Positions 16,876-27,000 of a DNA stretch of 64,000 nt are shown here, piece after piece. A program made the position numbers and the translations under genes. Below the pieces are notes generated by a model. That model was not told where the DNA came from. It did no database searches and worked only from the letters and a program-made list of their open reading frames with translations. This DNA is from Pigmentiphaga daeguensis (GTDB taxonomy: Bacteria > Pseudomonadota > Gammaproteobacteria > Burkholderiales > Burkholderiaceae_B): contig NZ_BAAAEN010000012.1 in assembly GCF_039523035.1 (NCBI RefSeq), positions 1 through 64,000 on the forward strand, written 5' to 3'. Within the stretch, counting starts at the first letter, position 1. The number at the start of each line of letters is the position of its first letter.

Positions 16876-18105
16876 CTACCGCGGATGCCGCGCCAGCATG
16901 CTCTCGGCGATCCGCTGCGCGGTATTGACCGAATCCGTCATGCCGAGATGGCCATGTCCCACGGCCAGCCAGAGGCCGGGCTCGGCGGCTGGGCCGATGA
17001 CGGGCAGGGAATCGGGCATGCAGGGACGATGGCCCATCCAGTGTGTAGCCGTTGCGTTAGCCAGTCCGTCGAAGGTTTCGCGTACGATGCGTTCGAGCAG
17101 GCGCGCGCGGCGCATGTCCGGGGGACGGTCGAGGCCCGCGATCTCGACCGTGCCGCCTACCCGCAGTCCGTCCTCCATCGGGGCCAGGAATATCTTGCGG
17201 TCGGCCAGCACCACCGAGCGCGAGACCAGCCCGGCACAGCCCGAGAACTGTGCGTGATAGCCGCGCTGGCTCTCCAGCGGCAGCCGGATGCCGAGCGGCT
17301 CCAGCAGGCGCGTGGACCATGCGCCGGCGGCCACCACCACCCGGGAAAAATGTTCGCCACCTCGTCCGGAATTCAGCTTCCATCCGTCGCCGTCGCGCTT
17401 GAGCGCCCGCACCTCGTCGCGCCGTACCTCGCCGCCGCGCGCGGCGAACGCCCGCACGATGGCCTGGACATAGCGCAGCGGATTGAGGATGGTTCCGTCG
17501 TCGGGCAGGAATACGCCAACCGTGTAGCGCTTGCCCACATGCGGTTCCAGTTCCAGGATGCCGGGACGGTCGAGCAGCGTGAAGGGCAAGCCGTGCGAGG
17601 CGCGCAGCCGCCACGCGGCTTCGTCCTGGGCGTGGGCACGGCTGTCGGGATAGAGGTGAAGCTGGCCGCGCTGAAGGATGAGTTCCGGGACGCCGACTTC
17701 GCGGGCAAGAGCCTGGTGCGCCGCGACGGCGCCGGCGTGCAGGCGTGCCAGCGTGCGCGACGCTTCCGCGACCTTGGCGGCGCGGGCCGACGCCAGGAAC
17801 CTGAGCAGCCAGGGTAGCGCGCGAGGCAGGTAGCCCAGGGGAAGGAACAGCGGGCTTTCGGGATCGCGCAGCATGCTGGGCAGCGAGGCCAGGACGCCGG
17901 GCATGGCCAGCGGGGCGACGGAGCTCATGCTGATCGCGCCCAGGTTGCCGAAGCTGCAGCCGCGGCCCGGCTCGTCACGGTCGATCAGCACGACGTCGGC
18001 GCCACGTCGGCGCAAGGCATGAGCGATACATGCGCCGACGATGCCCGCGCCTATCACGGCGATACGCTGTTCCGGGCCGGGCGATGGCGTTGCCGCTATC
18101 CGCAT
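16876..18105 (-). CDS. FAD-dependent D-amino acid dehydrogenase (DadA-like)
   Basis: 409 residues. Seen: N-terminal dinucleotide-binding IAVIGAGIVGACIAHALRRRGADVVLIDRDE (residues 14-44), then GRGCSFGNLGAISMSSVAP as in DadA proteins, a C-terminal GHRPCMPDSLPVIGPA and GHGHLGMTDSVNTA closing the FAD site. Known: such enzymes oxidise D-amino acids to 2-oxo acids, passing electrons to the quinone pool. The ATG at 18105 overlaps the end of the M19 dipeptidase gene by 10 bases, and a Bug gene precedes both. The three probably capture, cleave and oxidise D-amino-acid-containing peptides, which is inference. Confidence 0.9.
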   Translation of the reverse strand: MRIAATPSPGPEQRIAVIGAGIVGACIAHALRRRGADVVLIDRDEPGRGCSFGNLGAISMSSVAPLAMPGVLASLPSMLRDPESPLFLPLGYLPRALPWLLRFLASARAAKVAEASRTLARLHAGAVAAHQALAREVGVPELILQRGQLHLYPDSRAHAQDEAAWRLRASHGLPFTLLDRPGILELEPHVGKRYTVGVFLPDDGTILNPLRYVQAIVRAFAARGGEVRRDEVRALKRDGDGWKLNSGRGGEHFSRVVVAAGAWSTRLLEPLGIRLPLESQRGYHAQFSGCAGLVSRSVVLADRKIFLAPMEDGLRVGGTVEIAGLDRPPDMRRARLLERIVRETFDGLANATATHWMGHRPCMPDSLPVIGPAAEPGLWLAVGHGHLGMTDSVNTAQRIAESMLARHPR

Positions 18106-19316
18106 ATCTCGCGGAATACGCGCATGTAGTTCGCGCCGACGATCTTGACGACGGTGGATTCGGCCATGCCCCGGCGCAGCATGGCGGCGGTCAGGTTCGG
18201 CCACTTGTCCCAGGTTTCCAGGTCCAGGGTCTGCGCGTTCGGATCGAAGCGGTCCTGCGGGCGCCAGCCTACCCAGTTGAAACTGCCGCTCTCGGGCCGG
18301 ATCATCGACGGCGTCCAGGCCAGTGCGTCGTAGTAGGGCTTGCCCCAGTCGGTACCGACGCCGACGTGATCCTCGCCCATCACATTGACCAGGTGCTGGA
18401 GGTGGTCGACGACGGTGTCGAGCGTGGCCCAACTGCGCGGCTTGCCGTGTTTCTCGGCGCGGCCGTCGCCTTCGGCCGGCAGGATGAAGGCCGGCAGCAC
18501 CACCACGCCGGCGTAGCCCCCGCCGTTGGCGATGCCCTTCAGTACGTCGTCGGGCAGGCCTCGGGGGTGGCCGCTGAGCGCGCGGGCGGCGGTGTGGGTG
18601 GCCACGATCGGCGTCCTGGATGCGGCCACCGCGTCGCGCGCGGTGTTCGCGCTGGCGTGCGAGAGGTCGACCATCATGCGGCACGCATTCATCTTCTCGA
18701 TCAGCGCGGCGCCGAAGCGGCTCAGGCCGCCGTCGTTCGTCTCCAGGCAGCCGTCGGCGAAGCGGGTGCGCAGGTTGTACGTGAGCTGCATGCTGCGCAC
18801 GCCGAGTTCGTGCAGGACTTCCACCCGACCGAGGTCGGCCCCGACGGGCTCGGCGTTCTGCAGGTTGTACATGACGGCGTGCCGGCCGTCGCGGTGCGCG
18901 GCTTCGAGTTGCGCGGCGTTGGTGGCCAGCGTTACCTGTCCGCCCAGCGAGGCCATGAGCGTTTCGGCGCGTCGCGCGCTGGCGACCGTCGCATCCAGGG
19001 CAGTGTCGGGCGGGCCGGATGCGTACAAGGTGTAGTTGCAGGCCGTGACACCCGAGCGCCGCCAGTACGAAAGATAGGTTTCGCGAGTTCCGGGGTCGTG
19101 CGCGCACTGCGCGATGAGGTGTTCGGCCATGGCCTTCTTGATGGCGGGGCGCGAGCCGCCCTGGGCCTGCAAGGCCTTGCCGATCTCGATCATGGCGGGC
19201 GTCAGCGCCCATTCGTCGACGAAGCTGGGCGCGAGCGAGTCGATGACGATGTGCTCGGCGTGGATGCGGCGGGCAGTCTCTTCCGCTTGCGCCGCCGTGG
19301 GAGTCGGTCTGTTCAT
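18096..19316 (-). CDS. Peptidase M19 (membrane dipeptidase/renal dipeptidase-like), atypical
   Basis: 406 residues of the amidohydrolase-fold dipeptidase family. Seen: MYNLQNAEPVGADL (bridging glutamate region), GVRSMQLTYNLRTRFADGC, MMVDLSHAS (metal histidine), VATHTAARAL, GEDHVGVGTDWG and the C-terminal GANYMRVFREI. Odd: the first metal pair, normally H-x-D in a hDgHnD segment, is replaced by IVIDSLAPSF, so one zinc site lacks its usual ligands. Known family members hydrolyse dipeptides with a C-terminal D- or L-residue. Start chosen at MNRPTPT because 13 bases separate it from the Bug gene. Substrate is uncertain owing to the changed site. Confidence 0.87.
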   Translation of the reverse strand: MNRPTPTAAQAEETARRIHAEHIVIDSLAPSFVDEWALTPAMIEIGKALQAQGGSRPAIKKAMAEHLIAQCAHDPGTRETYLSYWRRSGVTACNYTLYASGPPDTALDATVASARRAETLMASLGGQVTLATNAAQLEAAHRDGRHAVMYNLQNAEPVGADLGRVEVLHELGVRSMQLTYNLRTRFADGCLETNDGGLSRFGAALIEKMNACRMMVDLSHASANTARDAVAASRTPIVATHTAARALSGHPRGLPDDVLKGIANGGGYAGVVVLPAFILPAEGDGRAEKHGKPRSWATLDTVVDHLQHLVNVMGEDHVGVGTDWGKPYYDALAWTPSMIRPESGSFNWVGWRPQDRFDPNAQTLDLETWDKWPNLTAAMLRRGMAESTVVKIVGANYMRVFREICG

Positions 19317-19329
19317 GGTTGTCCCCGTC

Positions 19330-20331
19330 TTATTGAGGCTGGATGCCGGCCAGGGAGACCAGTTCCTTGAGCTTCGCGATGTCCTGCTTGATGATCGCCG
19401 CGTACTCCTCCGGCGTGCCACCCAGCGGACGGGCGCCCGCTGCCTGCATCTGCCGGATCGTTTCCGGCGACTTCAGGATCGCGTTGATCTCGCGATTGAG
19501 CCGGTCGACGATATTGCGCGGGACGTTGGCCGTGGTGAGCACGCCCTGCCAGCTCCTGACCGCGTAGCCCGGCAGGCCCGTCTCGTCGCAGGTGGGGGCA
19601 TCGGGCAGCAGCGCGCTACGTCGGACGTCGCCCAGGCAGACCACCTTGAGGCTGCCGTTCCTCAGGTAAGGCAGGTAGGCGGTGACGGCGTCGATGGTGA
19701 CCTTGACCTCGCCGGAAACGATGTCGCGTATGGCTTCGCCCGTGCCCTTGTAGGGCACGTGATTGACCTGGATGCCGGCCATGCTGGTGAACAGGACCTG
19801 CGCCATGTGGCTGGACGAGCCGATGCCGGTCGAGGCCATGCTGACGCCGCCCGGGGCCGCCTTCGCGTAGGCGATGAACTCCGCGGCGCCGCGCACAGGC
19901 AGGGACGGGTGGGCGATCAGCGCATTGAGCGTGGTGGTCACCGTCGTGATGGGCTGGAAATCGGCCACGGGATCGAAGGGCAGCGATTTGTAGAGCGCGG
20001 CATTGATGGCGTGGGCCGCCGAGGTGTAAAGAAGGGTGTAGCCGTCGGCGGGAGCCTTCGCCACGGCGCTGGCCGCGATGCTGCCGCCTGCGCCGGGACG
20101 GTTTTCCACGACGACCGACTGCCCGAGCCGCTCGGACAGTTGCAGCGCGATCATGCGCGCGGACAGGTCGGTGGCGCCACCCGCCGAGAAGCCGACCAGC
20201 ATGCGGATCGGCCGGCTGGGGTAATCGTCGGCCGCGCCTGCGCCGGGCGCGAAGGCCAGCCCGCCCGCCACGACCGCGGCCATCGACGCCTCCAGAGAGA
20301 ACTTCAAGCCCCACGCTGTTGCATGTTTCAT
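19330..20331 (-). CDS. Bug/TctC-family periplasmic solute-binding protein
   Basis: 333 residues with an unusually long signal region (about 34 residues, ending GAGAADDYPSRPI). Seen: YPSRPIRMLVGFSAGGATDLSARMIA, VVENRPGAGGSIAASAVAKAPADGYT, NHVPYKGTGEAIRDIVSGEV and the C-terminal GGTPEEYAAIIKQD, all standard for the family. It leads the dipeptidase/D-amino-acid dehydrogenase operon on the minus strand and is divergent from a LysR gene 132 bases away. Ligand by context: a peptide or amino acid derivative, not shown by sequence. No TctA/TctB genes are nearby. Confidence 0.93.
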   Translation of the reverse strand: MKHATAWGLKFSLEASMAAVVAGGLAFAPGAGAADDYPSRPIRMLVGFSAGGATDLSARMIALQLSERLGQSVVVENRPGAGGSIAASAVAKAPADGYTLLYTSAAHAINAALYKSLPFDPVADFQPITTVTTTLNALIAHPSLPVRGAAEFIAYAKAAPGGVSMASTGIGSSSHMAQVLFTSMAGIQVNHVPYKGTGEAIRDIVSGEVKVTIDAVTAYLPYLRNGSLKVVCLGDVRRSALLPDAPTCDETGLPGYAVRSWQGVLTTANVPRNIVDRLNREINAILKSPETIRQMQAAGARPLGGTPEEYAAIIKQDIAKLKELVSLAGIQPQ

Positions 20332-20463
20332 GATTCTTCCCCCGGGTTCGAGCACTATCATTTCTGTGGATGCGCTACTGTCCCCAGCATACAGACGCCG
20401 AAATCCGCGATCCAATCCTGTTTTTTTCTGAATCCATAAAAATCGCCTATACCTGGTCCCGCC

Positions 20464-21351
20464 ATGTTCAAAGTGCGTCAGCTCGAGGCTTTCCACGCAG
20501 TGATGGTCGCGGGAACCGTGACGGGGGCCGCCGTGCGGCTCGGGTTGTCGCAGCCCGCCATCAGTACCCTGATCGCGGGGCTGGAGTCCGATCTCGGCTT
20601 CAGCCTGTTCGTGCGCGAAAAAAGCCGCCTGCAGCCCACCGAAGAGGCCAAGTATCTCCACGGCGCGGTGGTGGGCGCGCTTCAAGGGCTGGACGGCATA
20701 GCGCAGCTCGCGGCAGATATCCGCGATGCGAAGGCGGGCAGCTTGCGGATCGCGGCGCTTCCCATGCTGGCGCTCGAATTCCTGCCGCGCGTCGCCGCCC
20801 ACTTCCTGCGGGACTACCCGGGCGTCAACGTCACCTTGCAGGCACGCAGCTCACCCACGGTCGTGACCCTGGTCACCACCCAGCAGTTCGACATCGGATT
20901 CTCGGAGACGGCGTATGACCCAGGATGGGTCGACGCCGAAAAGCTCCGCCTGCGCTGCGTCTGTGTCCTGCCCGCACAGCATCCGCTGGCGGGAAAGGAT
21001 GTCATCCGTCCGGCCGACCTGAGCGGACTGCCCATCGTGACAGCGCCGCGCGACCACATCCGCACGCAGCGCCTGCAGGAGCTGTTCGCCGAAAATGGCG
21101 CCACCCTGTCCATCAAGGTCGAGACGCCGCTGTTCGCGTCGATGTGCGCGTTCGTGGCAGAAGGCGTGGGCTACAGCATTGTCGATCCCGTCACTGCCCA
21201 CGATTTTTCAGGCCGGGGCCTGGTTGCGCGCCGGTTCGAGCCGGCGTTCTTCAATGACTTCGCGATGCTGTTTCCGGCGGGAAAACCCCGGTCGCTGGTC
21301 ACGCAGGCGTTCGTGCGGCTGGTTGCCGAATTCCTGAAGGACTATGACTAG
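20464..21351 (+). CDS. LysR-family transcriptional regulator
   Basis: 295 residues. Seen: N-terminal helix-turn-helix VRQLEAFHAVMVAGTVTGAAVRLGLSQPAISTLIAGLESDLGFSLFVREKSRLQPT, then the effector-binding domain with GSLRIAALPMLALEFLPRV and a FVAEGVGYSIVDPVTA segment near residue 235. This resembles the GcvA/ArgP-unrelated LysR group often next to amino acid catabolic genes. It is transcribed away from the Bug/dipeptidase/dehydrogenase operon, its likely target. An A+T-rich stretch with a T7 run precedes the ATG by about 30 bases. Confidence 0.92.
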   Translation: MFKVRQLEAFHAVMVAGTVTGAAVRLGLSQPAISTLIAGLESDLGFSLFVREKSRLQPTEEAKYLHGAVVGALQGLDGIAQLAADIRDAKAGSLRIAALPMLALEFLPRVAAHFLRDYPGVNVTLQARSSPTVVTLVTTQQFDIGFSETAYDPGWVDAEKLRLRCVCVLPAQHPLAGKDVIRPADLSGLPIVTAPRDHIRTQRLQELFAENGATLSIKVETPLFASMCAFVAEGVGYSIVDPVTAHDFSGRGLVARRFEPAFFNDFAMLFPAGKPRSLVTQAFVRLVAEFLKDYD

Positions 21352-21506
21352 TGTCTTGTCCTGCGTCCGGCGGTTGTTGCTCAGCCGAGTAACCAAACCG
21401 ACATATCCGCCTGTCACCATGCGCGGTCCGAGAATGCTTTCCAGTTCGTGCGGATGCGATCAATCTTTCCAATCTCCCTCGGGACGGGACGCAAAGGCCG
21501 GCCAGA

Positions 21507-22235
21507 ATGCGTGCCATGGCTGCGGGGTTGATCGGTTCCGGACTGATGGCCTGGGGAGCATGCGGGTCCGATCCAGCCTCGGGCGCCGAGTCGCCACGCG
21601 TTTTCTCTCCTGAGGATTCGAGTTCCGCCCAGCCCGCGGCGGACCGGGCACAGGCTGTGTTCGAGTTCGACATTCCCGCGATGCCGCTGGCCGACGCGCT
21701 GCACCGCTATGCCTCGCTGACCCGCCGCGCCGCATTGGTTCGCAGCGAAACGGTTGCCGGCCGCAGGTCGTCGGCGGTGAAGGGGCGTTACACATCCGAC
21801 GAAGGACTGGCGCGATTGCTGGCGGGAAGCGGTCTGGAGGCGGAAAGCATAGCGGACGGCCCCGCGGATGCATTCGTGCTGAAGCCCGTCCAGGGTCTGG
21901 CGTGGTCCATGGCGTCGGCGCTGAATCGTGCCGGCGACTATCCGGCCCGGGTCCAGGCGCGCTTGTGGGACGCCTTGTGCGATTCGCCCGCGACCATGCC
22001 TGGCGCGTATCGTGCCTTGCTGCGGTTCCGGATCGACGGCCAGGGGCGGGTAGGGGCGGTCCAACTGCTGGAATCGACGGGAGACGCGGTGCGCGACCGG
22101 GCGGTGCGCAGTGCGATCGGCCTGGTGCGGATGGAGATGCCGCCGCCGTCCGGCATGCCGCAGCCGTTGACCATGATCGTGCTGCCGAACGATCCCGGCG
22201 ATCCGGCCGGCTGGCGGCACTGCGGAGCGCCCTGA
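21507..22235 (+). CDS. VreA-like signalling protein: STN domain plus TonB C-terminal domain
   Basis: 242 residues. Seen: a hydrophobic N-terminus (1-28) ending GAES, then an STN (secretin/TonB short N-terminal) domain at about 52-125 starting FEFDIPAMPLADALHRYASLT and ending AFVLKP, then a TonB-C-like domain at about 148-228 with YRALLRFRIDGQGRVGAVQLLESTGDAV and a predicted final strand. There is no beta-barrel, unlike TonB receptors with signalling domains. Known: P. aeruginosa VreA has such a receptor-like signalling domain without a barrel and acts with sigma VreI and regulator VreR. It is followed by an ECF sigma gene after 2 bases. Inferred: periplasmic sensor of this locus. Confidence 0.8.
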   Translation: MRAMAAGLIGSGLMAWGACGSDPASGAESPRVFSPEDSSSAQPAADRAQAVFEFDIPAMPLADALHRYASLTRRAALVRSETVAGRRSSAVKGRYTSDEGLARLLAGSGLEAESIADGPADAFVLKPVQGLAWSMASALNRAGDYPARVQARLWDALCDSPATMPGAYRALLRFRIDGQGRVGAVQLLESTGDAVRDRAVRSAIGLVRMEMPPPSGMPQPLTMIVLPNDPGDPAGWRHCGAP

Positions 22236-22237
22236 CC

Positions 22238-22753
22238 ATGTCCCAGGGCGCGCAACCCATTCTGCTGGATTACCTGACCAAGCGTTACGGCGAACTGAAA
22301 TTGCGGCTGGCGCGCGTACTGCGCAATGCCGATCTGGCCGGCGATGCGTTGCAGGACACCTGGCTGCGGTTGAACAGCGAGAAGTCCGGCGGCATCGGGT
22401 CGGTGCAGAGTCCGCGGGCGTATCTGATGCGCATGGCGGCCAACGCGGCGGTGGACATCCAGCGCCGGCATGGCCAGTCGTTGCCACATGAGGAGGTCAG
22501 CGCCCTGCTGGAGCTGGCGGATCCGGCGCCCGGCCCGGCCGAACAGGCCGAGGCGCGCTCCGACCTTGCCGCCTTGGTCGCTATGTTGAACCGTCTGCCC
22601 AGCCGGCAGCGCGAAGTCATCGTGCTGGTGCGCCTGGAAGGCATGGCGCAGAAGGAAGTGGCCCGGCGCCTGGGCGTGTCGCTGCGAACCGTGGAGATGG
22701 ATCTGAAGCGCGCGCACGAATATCTGGATGCCCGGATGGCAAATGAAAAATAG
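22238..22753 (+). CDS. ECF sigma factor, FecI/VreI-like
   Basis: 171 residues. Seen: region 2 with LKLRLARVLRNADLAGDALQDTWLRL and YLMRMAANAAVDIQRR, and region 4 with LPSRQREVIVLVRLEGMAQKEVARRLGVSLRTVEMDLKRA, the full two-domain layout of iron-starvation-type sigma factors. The ATG at 22238 follows the STN-TonB gene stop (TGA at 22233) with 2 bases between. Known: FecI-type sigmas direct RNA polymerase to receptor genes when a FecR protein relays a signal. The most likely target is the haemagglutinin gene downstream. An autoregulatory promoter cannot be identified by eye. Confidence 0.9.
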   Translation: MSQGAQPILLDYLTKRYGELKLRLARVLRNADLAGDALQDTWLRLNSEKSGGIGSVQSPRAYLMRMAANAAVDIQRRHGQSLPHEEVSALLELADPAPGPAEQAEARSDLAALVAMLNRLPSRQREVIVLVRLEGMAQKEVARRLGVSLRTVEMDLKRAHEYLDARMANEK

Positions 22754-22849
22754 TTGCGGTTATGGCGGTCGTCAAACCGTCATAGTCGATCCATGGGAAA
22801 TCCGGCCGGCGCTGGCCAGGACGGCCGGCATCCACGACAAGTTCATGCG

Positions 22850-23845
22850 ATGAGACGCTCGACATCTTTCGACAGCTCTTCGGCCTCGGCCGACGCGATC
22901 CAGCGGCAGGCGCGCCTGTGGCTGCGCACGCTTGCGTCGGGCGACGTCAAGCCCTGGGATGCCGAGGCGTTCAAGCGATGGCTGCATGCCAGCCCGGCTC
23001 ACCAGCAGGCATTCCGGGATGTCCGGCGGCGGTGGGACGAACTGGGCCCCGGCGTGGCGGAGATGCTGCGAACCAATGCCCAGGCCGCGGCCTTTCACGA
23101 GCGCACACTGCGTGTCCCGAGGCACGGCCGACGCGCGTTCCTGGGGGCCGCCGCGGGGGTGGCCGCGGCAGCTTCGGTGGCGGTGCTTTATCCGCCGGCG
23201 GGGGTGTGGCCGCCCTTTGGCACATGGGGGGCCGATTTCCACACCGCCGCCGGTGAGCAGCAGGCCCTGAGCCTTGCACATGTCAACGTCACACTCAATA
23301 CCCAGACGCGCATCCGGCAACAGGGCGCGGGTACCGGCATGCATGGCATCGAGCTGCTGGCGGGCGAGGCCGCCATCGATTTCGACGGCGCGGGCCGGGC
23401 CTTCACCGTGATGGCCGGTGCCGGCCGCAGCACGGCGCAGATGGGAAGCTTCGAGGTGCGCAACCTGAAGGGGCGGGTCTGCGTGACCTGCATCGCCGGG
23501 CTGGTCCGTATCGAGCATCCGGCCGGCGGCGCCATGTTGCAAGCGCGGACGCAGGCCGTCTATGACGAGACATCCTTGAGCGGAGTGGCCGCGGTCGATC
23601 CGGGCAACGTGTCCGCATGGCGCAGGGGGGAGCTGGTCTTCAACCATACCCGGCTGGGCGACGTGCTGGACGAGATCAACCGCTATCGCCCAGGGAAGAT
23701 CATGTTGCTGAACGATGCGGCCGCACAGCGTCCGGTAACGGGCCGTTTCGTGATCGCGGCGCTCGACTCGGCGCTTTCCCAGCTTCAACACAATTTCGAT
23801 TTGCACGCCCGTTCGCTGCCCGGCGGATTGCTGATTCTCAGCTGA
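22850..23845 (+). CDS. FecR/VreR-like anti-sigma regulator
   Basis: 331 residues from MRRSTSFDSS (ATG at 22793 would add 19). Seen: an N-terminal cytoplasmic DUF4880-type region with QARLWLRTLASGDVKPWDAEAFKRWLHASPAHQQAF, one membrane segment at about 96-113, a periplasmic FecR domain with AFTVMAGAGRSTAQMGSFEVRN and WRRGELVFNHTRLGDVLDEINRY, and a C-terminal STN-like part ending LLILS. Known: FecR proteins hold the sigma factor until a signal from an STN-bearing outer-membrane or periplasmic partner reaches them. The partner is presumably the VreA-like protein. The haemagglutinin gene follows. A start by ribosome-binding site is not clear-cut. Confidence 0.88.
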   Translation: MRRSTSFDSSSASADAIQRQARLWLRTLASGDVKPWDAEAFKRWLHASPAHQQAFRDVRRRWDELGPGVAEMLRTNAQAAAFHERTLRVPRHGRRAFLGAAAGVAAAASVAVLYPPAGVWPPFGTWGADFHTAAGEQQALSLAHVNVTLNTQTRIRQQGAGTGMHGIELLAGEAAIDFDGAGRAFTVMAGAGRSTAQMGSFEVRNLKGRVCVTCIAGLVRIEHPAGGAMLQARTQAVYDETSLSGVAAVDPGNVSAWRRGELVFNHTRLGDVLDEINRYRPGKIMLLNDAAAQRPVTGRFVIAALDSALSQLQHNFDLHARSLPGGLLILS

Positions 23846-24018
23846 TCGAAAAAACCTGCGGTTTTTCCAAACCACGTTCCGTCTTAGCGCATCGGATCCG
23901 GAAACGCACCGGCGGATGGTGCGGGATTCGCGCGGATACGGCCGGCGGCGATGCCGCCGGCATGGCAATGGCTCAACTATTGGCGGGATCGGTCATGGGT
24001 ACACGGGGGCGCGGCGAC

Positions 24019-27000
24019 ATGGGACGTGGGATGACACGCAAGGAGTGGCGGCACTTCAAGCCGGCGCCCGTGGCGCGCGCCATCGCCATGGCGTTGGCGG
24101 CGGGCGGCATGGTGGGAAGCGTCCAGGCGCAGCAGGCCTTCAGCCCCGCATGGTTCGCCGCCAAGGGGGCGGCGCAGGCCAACGCCGCGACGACCGGCCG
24201 CCTGCCCAACGGCGCGCCGGCATCCAGCCTGGCCGGCATCAATGCGGCGCAACGCGCCAATGCGCAGCGCTCGTACGAGAACCTGAACCTGGCCGCCCGC
24301 GCGATCGCGGCACAGCAGGCCGTGCAGGCAGCGGCGCGCGAGGCCGCATGGGGCCGGGGCCCGGACCTCGTCGACGGCTTGGGAGAGGGCGGCCTGAAGG
24401 TGGACGGGAACAGCCTGACCGCCGGCTGGCTCAACGCCCAGGCTCCCGTGCAGACGCAGTCGGCAGGCAGGACCGAAGTGGTCATCGGCCAGACCGCCGA
24501 GAAGGCGATCCTGAATTGGGAGACGTTCAACGTCGGCCGGAACACCACAGTCAGGTTCGACCAGCGTGGAGGCGCCCAGGCCGACGGCTCCAACACCTGG
24601 ATCGCGCTGAACCGGGTGAACGATCCCAGCGGCCGCCCCAGCCAGATCGCCGGCCGGATCCAGGCCGAAGGCTCGGTCTATATCGTCAACCGCAACGGCA
24701 TCCTGTTCACCGGCACGAGCCAGGTGAATACCCGCTCCCTGGTGGCCAGCTCGCTGCGGCTGACCGACGAACAGTTCAAGCTGGGCATCAACAATCCCCG
24801 GCGGATGAGCAACGGGGGCAACGATTTCGCCATTCCCCAGTTCGGCGAGTTCACCACCGAGCAGCCTGTCATCTATGGGCAGTCGGGGTACCAGCCCGGA
24901 GACGGCACGACACCGGACAAGCTGGGAACCATCGACCGCTTCGTGCCGGGAGCCCCGCCCGGCGAGGTCGTCGTCGAGGCGGGCGCCACGCTGGCCACAG
25001 GGCAGGGCGGCAAGCTGATGCTGTTCGCGCCCAAGGTGCGCAACGCCGGCGCTCTGTCGGCGCCCGACGGCCAGGTCATCCTGGCGGCAGGAGAGAATGT
25101 GTTCCTGGCCACGCCGCGCCTGGACGACCCCGCGGGCGTGCGCGGCCTGGACGTCGCCGTGTCGGCCGTGCCCGGTTGGGCGTTCACCGGCGGACAGGTC
25201 GCGGGAGCGCTGGGCCTGTCGCCGGTCTATGGCGATGCGCAGTTCGTGGCCGGCCTGCGCGATGTGGTCTTTCCCGAGATGGCCCAGCGCGCCGCGCAGG
25301 TGGGCTACGAGGTGGTCAACACCGGCAGCATCCGGTCCGACCGCGGCAACATCACGCTGCAGGCGCGCGACGTGCGGCAGCTTGGCGCGCTGACCGCGAC
25401 GACCGCGCTCAACAATCGCAGCGGCTCCATCCTGCTGCGTGCCTGGGGGCTCGGCACGCACATGTATGCGGACGGCATGAACGAACTGGTGAACTGGTCG
25501 GCCGGCACGCTGACGCTCGGGCCGTCCAGCGTGACACAAGTTCTGCCCGATGCATCCGACATCGGCGAGATCGAAGCCTCCGCGCTTGCCACCCGCTACC
25601 AGCCAGGACGGGTGGACCTGTATGGGCAGTTGATCGATCTCAAGCCGCAAGCGGGCGTGCTGGTGCCGGCCGGCACCATCAACATCGAGTCGGCGGTCAA
25701 TCCCCTGTTCACCCAGCAGCCCTGGTACAAACCCGGCAGCGTGGGCGATGCCAGCCGGATCTACATCGACAGCGACGCGTTCTTGAGCGTGGCCGGCGTG
25801 AGGGACGTGCTGGTGCCCATGGCACGCAATTTCGTCGAGGTCGAGCTGCGCATCAACGAGTTGCGCGACTCCCCATTGCTGCGCGACTCGTGGCTGCGGG
25901 GGTCGAAGCTCATCGTCGACCGTCGCGCCAACGGCATCTTTACGGACGGTCCGATGGCCGGCGTCAATTGGGTGCAGAAAGACAACGGCAGCGGCCAGGT
26001 GGGCTACGTGCCGGGCGAGTGGATAGGCACGCCCCTGGGCGACGTCGCCGGCTGGGTGGGCGTGGGCAAGACAGACCTGGCGGAGCTGTCGGCCGATGCG
26101 GGCACCATCACGATGCGGGCAGGCGGCTCGGTCATCACCCGCGGCGGTTCGATGCTGGACATCTCGGGTGGCTCGGTGCGGTACACGGACGGTGTCAACA
26201 CGGCGACCAAGCTGCTGGGGGCGGACGGCAGGCTCTACACCATGGACCGTGCGCTGCCCGATATCGGGTATGTGGGCATCGCGGGCCAGTACGCATCGTC
26301 CAGCCCGCGCTGGGGAGTCAAGGAGACCTGGCGCAGTCCGGTCATCGGCGCCAATGCGATGGAAGGGGGGTACGTCGAAGGCCGCAACGCGGGATCGGTC
26401 CAGGTCTTCGCCGGCGATGCGATGGTGCTGGAAGGCGAGGTCTGGGGCGGTACGATCATCGGCGATCGGCAACAGTCGGGTGGCAACGGCGGGGGCAGGC
26501 TCGAACTCGGAGGCGGCTCGGTCGAGGACAAACCCTGGTCGCCCGGCAAGATCGTCGTCAGCAACGATCCGCTGCGGCTGGGCGCGGACTTCGTCTCGAC
26601 TTCGGCCCTGGGTGACGAGTTCTACATGGCCGACCCGTCGAAATCGCGCAAGCTGACACACCTGCTGGCCGATGGGCTCAGCCGCTCGGGCCTGGGCGAG
26701 ATCGCCCTCAACATCGTCCGCGGCGATTTCGTCCTGGCCGCGGATGCGGTGCTGGAACTGTCGCCAGGGGCATCGTTGTTCGTGTCGGGGGGCGAAGGAT
26801 CGACCTCGGACATCTACATCGATGGCACGATCCGGGCGCCGGGCGGATCCCTCCGGCTGGACTCCTCCGCGGGCCGGCTGTTCCTGGGCGCGGACAGCCG
26901 GCTGGATGCCGGCGGACAATGGGTCAACCGGTGGCGCGACGGTGCGATGCCGTCCGCATGGGCCATCGATGCCGGTACCGTCGACCTGGGCGTGGGCGAG

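Noticed and set aside
16876..19212. A single 778-residue fusion of dipeptidase and D-amino-acid dehydrogenase
   Set aside because: The part upstream of 18105 in that frame is an out-of-frame shadow of the M19 gene; the genes overlap by only 10 bases in different frames.
21411..21424. Possible PhoB half-site CTGTCAC upstream of the VreA-like gene
   Set aside because: P. aeruginosa vre genes respond to phosphate, so I looked for a Pho box, but no second repeat with 11-base spacing is present here or near 22770.
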